A DNA stretch of 9,412 bases, from positions 1 to 9,412 of the forward strand of contig CALGLM010000425.1 in NCBI GenBank assembly GCA_937930275.1, read 5' to 3'. Source of the stretch: an uncultured Ignavibacteria bacterium (GTDB lineage: Bacteria; Bacteroidota; Ignavibacteria; Ignavibacteriales; Melioribacteraceae). The position numbers were made by a program, and so were the translations under genes. The notes below the pieces were generated by a model. That model was not told the origin of the DNA, ran no database searches, and worked only from the letters and a program-made list of their open reading frames with translations. Shown one piece after another: positions 1 through 7,900 of this stretch; position 1 is the stretch's first letter, and the number at the start of each line of letters is the position of its first letter.

Positions 1-341
1 CAATACAAGGACTTGCAGAATGTTTTATTTCACCAAGATTTTTGGAATATTTTTCTTTACAAGCACCCAAAGGAGAAGAAGGACTGTTTTTAGGTTTTAG
101 TCATTTGCATTCGTTTTTTTCTGCTTTAACAGGTTTTATTCTATCAGGATTTTTATTAGACAAATATTGTCCGGATCCAAGTACCCTTCCGGTAGGTATT
201 TCAGAAGCAGCTAAAGCCCAGTATTATGCAAATGCGCATTATATCTGGTATTACTTTTTTGCTATCGGTTTAGTGGCTGCAATAGCCCTTTTTATTTTTT
301 GGGTTGTGACAAATAAAATAGACGCAAAAAAGGCACAGTAG
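1..341 (+). CDS. MFS-type transporter, C-terminal end (5' truncated by window)
   Basis: This is the last 112 residues of an inner-membrane transporter. The frame is open to the left edge (first full codon at 3) and stops with TAG at 339-341. The TTG at 42 is internal, because in-frame coding sequence upstream of it (GLAECFISPRFLEYF) continues the protein. Two hydrophobic segments are visible. One runs from about GLFLGFSHLHSFF to FILSGFLL, and the other is around YYFFAIGLVAAIALFIFWVV, followed by a short basic tail ending NKIDAKKAQ. The order 'E..SPRF.EY....PKG.EG...GF', then two helices, is what I know from the last helices of major facilitator permeases, including peptide/POT-like and related uncharacterised ones. 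The substrate cannot be told from this fragment. It is convergent with the amidase gene, with no base between the two stop codons. Confidence 0.72.
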   Translation, partial: IQGLAECFISPRFLEYFSLQAPKGEEGLFLGFSHLHSFFSALTGFILSGFLLDKYCPDPSTLPVGISEAAKAQYYANAHYIWYYFFAIGLVAAIALFIFWVVTNKIDAKKAQ

Positions 342-1430
342 TTATTTATATTTAATCTTTTGAATAAATGGTAGAGAGTGATTGTTGTTTTTATTAGCGG
401 CAATCACCTTTACTTCGTATTCGCCTTTCTTTAGGTTTTCGATGTCAATTGTAACGTTACCCGATTTTTTGTCGTAAACAAAGTCTATTTCACTCGAGTC
501 AAAAAAAACTTGAATACTTTTGGGGTTAATTCCTTTTTTATCAAATAAGTTAAATACAAGTTTAGCATGTGAGTCTTTAATAATGCTTTTGTCCTTTACA
601 AATGTAATACTTGGTATGCCGGCTGTAAAATATCTACCGATTCCCCTAAATATTCCCCAAGCTTGAATTGCGTTAAATTCTTCAATATTTAATCTTCTTT
701 GTTCTGTAGGATTTGAGAAAAACGAACATTCAACTAATACTGCCGGTATTTCGGTTCTACGCAACACCGAAAAACCTTCTTTAGGGTATATGTTATAGTC
801 AGAATATGTACCGTCAAAAGATCCTAATCCGTTTGAGTTATCCATCACATAAGCTAAATCGCGCTGTATGTAACGCGCAAGATCTCTATTGCACGGATTA
901 TATTCATAGTCATCTTCGGTAGCATGGTAATACGTTGAAGTAAAATTTGTCCAAGTATCATCTGCATTACCCGGAGCATTATGATGAATACTTATAAAAA
1001 AATCTGCACCGCTTTTATTTGCTAATTCACTTCTATATTTCAAATCAACGGTACTATCTTCGGTTCTTGAAATAAATACGTTACAACCTGCTTTTTCCAA
1101 ATAGTTTTTCAGGTTTAATGCCACTCTTAAATTAACATCTGCTTCAATAACGCTCCCGTCTTTGCTTTTTCCGTGCCTATCTTTACCTCCGTGTCCTGGA
1201 TCAATAAAGAATTTAATTCCGCTTAACACATTGCTAAATGATTTTATTTTCTCTTCTCTTTTTGATTCATCTTTCCAATCCGGAGGAATTTCATATTTAG
1301 TACATTCGCACGGTTTCTCTATAAGTACTTCTTTTACAACTTCAACTTTTTCTTTTACAATTTCTTTTTGTGGAGCACATGCATATAAAAACCCTAAACC
1401 AAGCACCATCAGAATATATTTTTTCATCAT
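342..1430 (-). CDS. N-acetylmuramoyl-L-alanine amidase (Amidase_3), lipoprotein with C-terminal Ig-like domain
   Basis: Predicted zinc amidase that cleaves the bond between N-acetylmuramic acid and L-alanine in peptidoglycan. Residues 1-18 form a lipoprotein signal with lipobox LYAC (Cys18); Ala at +2 favours the outer membrane. A Val/Lys/Glu-rich linker follows (about 22-40). The Amidase_3 domain spans about 72-268. Zinc ligands are His80 in DPGHGG, Glu96 in VIEAD and His149 in SIHHN; the catalytic Glu234 is in LVECSFFSN. All expected residues are present. Residues about 275-362 look like an Ig-type beta domain (NPKSIQVFF... then GEYEVKVIAANKNN), possibly for wall or protein binding. Two ATGs stand in tandem at 1430 and 1427. 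The first overlaps the helicase stop codon (TAATG). The AAGAGG ribosome site sits 5 bases from the second, so 1427 may be the real start, which removes one Met. It is the last gene of the operon. Cell-division, wall-turnover or spore-like roles cannot be separated here. Confidence 0.93.
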   Translation of the reverse strand: MMKKYILMVLGLGFLYACAPQKEIVKEKVEVVKEVLIEKPCECTKYEIPPDWKDESKREEKIKSFSNVLSGIKFFIDPGHGGKDRHGKSKDGSVIEADVNLRVALNLKNYLEKAGCNVFISRTEDSTVDLKYRSELANKSGADFFISIHHNAPGNADDTWTNFTSTYYHATEDDYEYNPCNRDLARYIQRDLAYVMDNSNGLGSFDGTYSDYNIYPKEGFSVLRRTEIPAVLVECSFFSNPTEQRRLNIEEFNAIQAWGIFRGIGRYFTAGIPSITFVKDKSIIKDSHAKLVFNLFDKKGINPKSIQVFFDSSEIDFVYDKKSGNVTIDIENLKKGEYEVKVIAANKNNNHSLPFIQKIKYK

Positions 1431-4400
1431 TACCTCTTATTTAGTATAGATTCCTTACATATATTATTATACATACATAAAACACAATTTTTAGTATTAC
1501 TAATATAGTGATTTCCCCTTATATTATTTATTATCTGTTTTAATTCTTCAACAAGACCCTCTATCTCCTTTCGTTCTACCTTTATGTAGTGTAAATAATC
1601 AGGTATAGCTAAAAAAAGTAGCTTTATATATATATCTTTTTCCCAACCAAAATATGAACCTGCCAAATAAGCATAAAATTTTAACTGAGGAGTATAATAT
1701 TCAATTTTACTATCAATATTTTGCAAATTAACATTGTTAGTTTTATAATCGACAATAATTATTTTATCATCTTTAACTATTAACCTATCTATAATTCCAG
1801 TAAAATAGTAATTTTCTACTATTTTATTAATCTCAAATTCATTATAAAATTTAGCATAATCATTAATCTCGGAATACTGTGCGGATTTTAAAAACGGAAT
1901 TAACAATAATTTAACTTTATCAATAATGCGTTCAGAATCAGTATAAGATAACAAGAGTTTAGACACTTTTCGTCTTATTATTTCTTCAACACAATTTATA
2001 TTAACTTTTTCCGCAAGTATTTCGTGACATACAACACCAACCCTCAATGCATCATTATTTATCTCAATTTCATCTTCCTTTGAAAAATCATCATATTCAT
2101 ATTTTTGGTTTAATAATTTAATTAGTTTTTGATACGAATACTCGTATGTTAAATTATAATAAATAGGACAAAACTTATATGCCAAATATTTTGATGCCGT
2201 AAAAAGTTCATATTTAGGAGTATCAGATATTTCTTGCAATAAAAATTCTTTATCTGATGTTATAATATTTTTTTCAGAATTTTCCAAATAGTTTTCAATA
2301 TCAATATCTATACTCTTTGTAATATTTATGTCAAAATTTAATTGCTTTTTTGTTTGTTCAATTCCGTCTATTAAAAAATCCAATTCCCCTTCCACAGATA
2401 TTCTATCTTCATTTAAATTTGGATTTAATCCTTTAATTATATAGGAAAAAAAAGAATTGGAAAAGTTCAGTTTACTATCAATTTTGCAAGAAATAATGAG
2501 GTTATTAATTGCTCTTGTAACAGCAACATAAAATACTCTTTTATGTTCAGCCGTTTCTTTTTTTATTATACTCCTTTCACCTAACAAAGACCAAACAGGA
2601 GTTATATATTCATCACCAAAATCGTTTAACTTTGGAGTTTTAGCAATAAAACCAAATTCTTTATCAAATTTAACATCCTTAGCTTTTAAAGTTGAGTATT
2701 TTAATTTTGCGGATGTATTATATAATATAACTGTATCAAATTCCAAACCTTTAGATTTGTGTATTGTCATAATTTTAACAGCCGGATAACTACTATTTAC
2801 TTGAGCTTGGTTTTCTTTATCAAATGACTCAATATATTCATCCAATTGCCTCAAAAAATCATAATATGAAAAGAAAGACCTTTCAAATGCATGCAGCACT
2901 ATTTGTATAAATTTTTCAAGATTTGCAATTTCTTGCTGCCATGATTTTCTACTTGCTATTACCCCCCAATAACCGGATTCGGTTAAGAATAATCTTAGAA
3001 TATCGTCGGGTTCGTTAAATTCAAATAATTTTACGCATTTATCAATTAAAGAAACTGAATTACTTATCGAATTATCAATTTTAACATAGTTTTTTAACTT
3101 TTCGTAAAAAGTTTTACCTTCTTCTAACGAAATTAAAGTTAATTGGGTATCCGATAAATTAATAAACGGTGAACGAAGTAAGGCAACTAATGATAAATCG
3201 CTATTAGTATTGTTAATAAAGTTTAGAAAATGAAATAAATCGGAACTCATTTGATTTTGATAAAAACCCATTCCCCCAATTACCGAATAATTTATCTTGA
3301 ATTTTGTAAATGACTTTTCCAGCTCTTCAAAATCCCCTTTTTCACGACATAAAACTGCAACATCATTAAAATTATTTATTTGTTTTTTAATTAACATTTC
3401 AATAATTTTTTTGGAAACAAGCTCAGCCTCAGAACCTTCTTTTTCCGAAAGTAAAAAATTAATATTCCCAAACCCACTTTCCGAAGGATTACGTGCACAT
3501 ATTAAGGAAGAGTATTCAACTTCATTAAAGATTGTATTGTTTTCGGTCATAATTTTTGAAAACAACTTATTTGTAAATAATGCAATTTTGGGAGAAACCC
3601 TAAAACTGTGGGTTAATTCTAAATTGCCGTCTTTATCCTTTTCTTTTATTAATCTTTTAGTTGTATCAAAAATCTCTAAATCTGCATTTCTAAAAAAATA
3701 AATACTTTGTTTTTCATCACCTACAACAAATAGATTATTAACTTGAAGATGTTTTAATATCGGCATAAAAATATTGTATTGTGTATCGTTAGTATCCTGA
3801 TATTCGTCAATCATTATATATTTATACCGCTCAGCAAGAATTTCGACCACTTCCAAGTTTTTTACAATTTCGGTTGTTTTAAGTAAAAGGTCTTCAAAAT
3901 CTAAGTAGTTATTTGTTTCTTTTTTTCTATCATATATTTTGATTACTTCATCAAAAAAAGCCAATAGATGTTTTGTGAAAACAATATAATTTAATTCATC
4001 ATTTATGTCACCCAGTTCACCTTTAATTTTTTTCCATAAGTCAAAACTTTCAATATCCTCTATTATTGATTCATAACCGTCACGTTTTTTTAGATATTCA
4101 CGTTTTTTTATTGTATCTTGACCGGTAAATATTAACTGTTGAATTTTCTTTAATATTTCTAACTTATGTCTAAAATTATCGCTGGTTCTAAAACTGCTTA
4201 ATATTTCTTCAACTTGATCAATAATCATTGTATCTTTTAATTGACCGGCAGCAACCTCATTTATCAGTTTAATTTTTTCAAGAATTTCAACTAATAATTT
4301 TCCGTATAACAAGTTAAATTTTATTTCGGAATTTTTTTCTATTAAATATAATAACTCATCATTGGTTTTTTCATTCCAATTATGGTAGTATTCCTCAATT

Positions 4401-4951
4401 TTAGCACGTTTATCAATAAGACTTAAAACTACTGAGTATAGTTTTTCTTTTGAACCGACTAAACGCACTAAATACTTTATTGATTTTGCAATTTCTTCTG
4501 AGTCCTTGCTTATTAATTTAAATGCTGCTTCGTAACTTAAGCGTATTAACTCTTTAGACATTATCTCATCAATAGGAACAAAATTAGCATCAATTTTAGC
4601 TTCTGTCGAAAATTCTTTTAGTAGTTGAATGCAAAAAGAATGAATGGTTGATATGTTTGCAGAAACAAGATCGCGCCTATAGCTTTGTAGCAAAAACACT
4701 TTTTCGTTGTTTTCTTCTTCTTTAATTCTCCTATCTATTTCTTCGGCAATATCTTTATATAACTTTGCTGCTGCTTTTTCGGTAAAAGTAATTGCAACAA
4801 TATTATTTAATGAAACACCTTCTTGCAGAAGAATATTAACAAACCTATTTTTTAACACAAAAGTTTTACCGGAACCGGCATTGGCAGTTAAACTAATATG
4901 CCTTTCAATATTCAATGCACTTTTTTGTTGTTTTGTAAGATTAAACCCCAT
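1430..4951 (-). CDS. UvrD/AddA-type superfamily 1 helicase with C-terminal PD-(D/E)XK (RecB-like) nuclease
   Basis: Predicted ATP-dependent 3'-5' DNA motor and nuclease of the AddA/RecB class, which resects double-strand breaks for recombination. All SF1A motifs are intact: Q motif LTKQQ (5-9), Walker A ANAGSGKT (23-30), Ia AITFTEKAA (53-61), Ib STIHSF (101-106), Walker B IDEYQDT (381-387), III GDEKQSIY, IV THSFR, V MTIHKSKGLEF (728-738) and VI VFYVAVTRA (806-814). The nuclease domain (about 920-1173) has His976, Asp1055, Asp1068-Tyr-Lys1070 and Q1089xxxY1093. Cys928 plus C1156-x2-C1159-x5-C1165 match the spacing of the 4Fe-4S staple known from AddB, so this chain probably binds an iron-sulfur cluster. 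Length (1173) is normal for AddA or RecB. The start is supported by a good ribosome site 5 bases upstream. The gene begins 4 bases after the kinase stop and its own stop overlaps the amidase start. No AddB-like partner is in the window. AddA, AdnA/B-like and stand-alone UvrD-nuclease assignments remain open. Confidence 0.9.
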   Translation of the reverse strand: MGFNLTKQQKSALNIERHISLTANAGSGKTFVLKNRFVNILLQEGVSLNNIVAITFTEKAAAKLYKDIAEEIDRRIKEEENNEKVFLLQSYRRDLVSANISTIHSFCIQLLKEFSTEAKIDANFVPIDEIMSKELIRLSYEAAFKLISKDSEEIAKSIKYLVRLVGSKEKLYSVVLSLIDKRAKIEEYYHNWNEKTNDELLYLIEKNSEIKFNLLYGKLLVEILEKIKLINEVAAGQLKDTMIIDQVEEILSSFRTSDNFRHKLEILKKIQQLIFTGQDTIKKREYLKKRDGYESIIEDIESFDLWKKIKGELGDINDELNYIVFTKHLLAFFDEVIKIYDRKKETNNYLDFEDLLLKTTEIVKNLEVVEILAERYKYIMIDEYQDTNDTQYNIFMPILKHLQVNNLFVVGDEKQSIYFFRNADLEIFDTTKRLIKEKDKDGNLELTHSFRVSPKIALFTNKLFSKIMTENNTIFNEVEYSSLICARNPSESGFGNINFLLSEKEGSEAELVSKKIIEMLIKKQINNFNDVAVLCREKGDFEELEKSFTKFKINYSVIGGMGFYQNQMSSDLFHFLNFINNTNSDLSLVALLRSPFINLSDTQLTLISLEEGKTFYEKLKNYVKIDNSISNSVSLIDKCVKLFEFNEPDDILRLFLTESGYWGVIASRKSWQQEIANLEKFIQIVLHAFERSFFSYYDFLRQLDEYIESFDKENQAQVNSSYPAVKIMTIHKSKGLEFDTVILYNTSAKLKYSTLKAKDVKFDKEFGFIAKTPKLNDFGDEYITPVWSLLGERSIIKKETAEHKRVFYVAVTRAINNLIISCKIDSKLNFSNSFFSYIIKGLNPNLNEDRISVEGELDFLIDGIEQTKKQLNFDINITKSIDIDIENYLENSEKNIITSDKEFLLQEISDTPKYELFTASKYLAYKFCPIYYNLTYEYSYQKLIKLLNQKYEYDDFSKEDEIEINNDALRVGVVCHEILAEKVNINCVEEIIRRKVSKLLLSYTDSERIIDKVKLLLIPFLKSAQYSEINDYAKFYNEFEINKIVENYYFTGIIDRLIVKDDKIIIVDYKTNNVNLQNIDSKIEYYTPQLKFYAYLAGSYFGWEKDIYIKLLFLAIPDYLHYIKVERKEIEGLVEELKQIINNIRGNHYISNTKNCVLCMYNNICKESILNKR
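1433..1438 (-). promoter_or_regulatory. Ribosome binding site for the amidase gene
   Basis: AAGAGG lies inside the last codons of the helicase gene. It is 2 bases from the ATG at 1430 and 5 bases from the ATG at 1427. The 5-base spacing equals that seen at the helicase start, so it supports the second ATG. Start by termination-reinitiation at the overlapping TAATG remains possible. Confidence 0.6.
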
Positions 4952-4955
4952 AGCT

Positions 4956-7900
4956 TCACCTTATAAAATTTATTTTAAATATAGTTTTTCCCTTTTTGCT
5001 TTCAACTAATTCAATTTTTGAATTAAATGCAGATAGTGTGTTTTTAACAATTGAAAGCCCAATTCCGCTTCCTTCTGTTTTAGTCGTAAATTTATCTTCA
5101 AATATTTTATTTTTGTTTGTTTCGTCAATTCCTATTCCGTCATCTTCTATTGTAATTACAACCTCAGTTTTAGTTTCGGTTACTTCAAAATTTACATTTT
5201 TTGAATCGGCTTCTATACTATTTTTAATTAAATTAATAATTACTCTTTTAAACTGTTCTGAATCCAATTTTAACATAATTGAGTTATTTGAAGAACTCAA
5301 GAAAATATTTATATTTTCACCGGCATATAATTTAATAATGTCACTTAATATTTCAATTAAATTATAAGTACTTATATTCAACGGCGGTAATTTTGCAACA
5401 ACAGAAAATTCATCCGCAATTCTTTTTAGTGTTTCAATTTGATTAGAAACTGTAACCGTAACTTTATTAAATATATCATTAAATTTAGGAGATTTATCAT
5501 TAAATGCCTGAATTAATAATTGTATTGATAATTTCATAGGTGTTAAAGGATTTTTAATTTCATGAGCAACTTGTTTAGCCATTTCTTTCCAGGCGGCTTC
5601 TCTCTCTTTTATACTTAACTCTTCTTTTATTCTTTTTAATTCCTTTACCATGAAATTAAAACTCTGTAATAAATTACCTATATCTCCTTTTTCTTTTATC
5701 TCCAGGCTAATATCAAAATTTCCGTTTGCTACTTCACCGGCTGCTTTAGTTAAATTTAATATTGGTTTAGATATTCTTTTTGTCAATAAAATGCTCATTA
5801 ATACTATTATTATTATAGCAAAGCTATATATACCATATAAAAACAGATTAATTTCAGAAGTGTCAAACACCATATAAAAACGATTAACAGAATCATTTAC
5901 TTCTAAAATATAATATTTACCCTGTAAAAATATTTTTTTATAGTAACTGTAAACCGGTTGTTTGTTTAGTGAAGTTTTTATAAATGTTTCACTAATTTTA
6001 TTCTTTTCAAAATCTTTATAGGTTGAATAATCCAAATAAAACGATAATTCACCTAAATAATAATAATCAAGATAAGTGCTATACTTTACTTCGTTTTCAC
6101 TAAATAAAGTAAAATTAATATCCAAATCTGTATTCGCTTTAATTATCAAATCTCTTAACGTTATTTTTGAGCTATTACCGTATCTTTCAAGAAAATTTGC
6201 CGTTCTATCCGACTGGGCCATTAAATTTAATCTAATAGAGTTTTCTAACTTATCCTTAATTGAATCTTCAAAGTAAAATGCCAAAATTATTAATGGTATT
6301 ATTGTTACCACTAAAAATGCTGTTAACAACCTTGCTTGATAATTAAAAGACGGGAGTCCGTTTTTAAAAAGACTTAAAGTAAATATAATTATACTCAAGC
6401 AAATAATATAAGTTAAATGAACAAGAAAGATTTTAACAAAGTCATAAATGTTCCAAGAAAAATCCCGAGTTTTATACCCAATAATAAGATATCTATCCGG
6501 AGATGAATCTTTATCCGCATAAAACAAGAATCGTTGTGAATTAATTAACTTTTGTGAAAATCCGTTATTATATTTTGCCGAATTTAAAATTTGTATTATC
6601 TCATCTCTACTAATATCAATATCAGCTTTTTGATAAGTAATTGAGTAATCTTTTACCCAGAACATTCTGTAATCATCAAAGTAGATTTTATTATTTATAT
6701 TAGTATTTAACACTGTGGGAATTTCGGAAAAATTAAATCCGTGTTTATTGTATAGTACGCTTACAACAAAATAATATTTACCGTTTGCAATGGGCGTAAT
6801 TCCGCTAATTATAACTGATTTATTACCGCTAACTGTATCTATAATTATTTTTTGAACATTAATATCTCCTTCATTAAACCAGTTTTTACTATGTTCATAC
6901 GGAAAAGAAAAATTAACACCTCCTAAAAAATTCCTTGTACTATCTAAGAAATAAAACTCAGTTATTAAATTTTCACCCTTTATTTTGCTATTGTTCCATA
7001 GTTTATAAGCTTCATATTTATAATCCGATTCTATCGAGAAATTATTGATTGCAAAATTATTTTCTGCTCTAATTAAACTTTCTTTAATAAAAAATTTAAT
7101 TATATTATCATCTATTCGGGTTAACTCAAAATAAGCCAGCTTTAACTTATCATTTTCAGTTCTGGTGTACATTGCCCCCATAATAAAATTAATAAGTAAA
7201 GCACCGGTGAAAAGGGAAATAACTATTCCTCTTTTAGTATTAAAAACCATTCCCTTGTTTACTATTACTAATACAATAACCAATACATTAATTATTAAAA
7301 ATAAGTAAGTTTCGCCTATCCGAGTTTTTGTTAAAATATCTGTAATAATAAATACAATTAATACAATTGTCGATAAAAACATTAGCTTAAATTTCATCCT
7401 TAAACTAATATTATTAACGATTAAAGAATAAAAGAATAAAAGCAAAGCTACATATAAAACACCAATTATTAGGGCATTAAACAGCATTAAATATGTAACG
7501 CTGTTGTACTCAAAGTTTCCAATTTTGAAAAATCGAAGATTCCCGTCATAAAAAAAAGATTTTATTATTCGAACTAATAAAAATGCTATATAAGAAGATC
7601 CGACAGTAATAATTAATGTAATAATAACATTATTATATAGTTTATTTATTTTAAAATTTTTATATCTGCAAATTAGGTGATAAACAAAAAGTGATAAAAA
7701 TGCTAAAGAAATTGTAAGATCAATCGGAGATTTCAATATTCCGTATGCAATTGATGATGAATAATTCGCAGGATTTGAATAATCCTTAAAGTAAAAACTA
7801 TTCGATAAGTCAAAATAAAAAATTATATAGCGAAAAATAATAGTAAAGATTAGAGACGAAGTTATATATAATATATCATTTTTTATAGACCTTAGATTTA

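Noticed and set aside
42..44. TTG as start of a 99-residue membrane protein
   Set aside because: The frame is open to the window edge and the upstream codons continue a transporter-like sequence, so the TTG is an internal Leu codon.
1162..1449. Plus-strand open frame opposite the amidase 5' end
   Set aside because: It lies antisense to a gene with intact catalytic motifs, and its Ser/Phe/Ile-rich product is what a complementary frame of Lys/Glu-rich coding gives.
3297..3701. Plus-strand open frame of about 134 codons inside the helicase gene
   Set aside because: It is a complete shadow of the helicase reading frame, with low-complexity Ser/Phe/Leu composition and no ribosome site.
4707..5367. 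Two overlapping plus-strand frames across the kinase-helicase junction
   Set aside because: Both are antisense to conserved motifs (Walker A of the helicase, HATPase boxes of the kinase) and have shadow-type composition.
5650..6276. Plus-strand frames of 75 and 66 codons within the kinase
   Set aside because: They are short, antisense to the HAMP and sensor coding region, and have no start signal.
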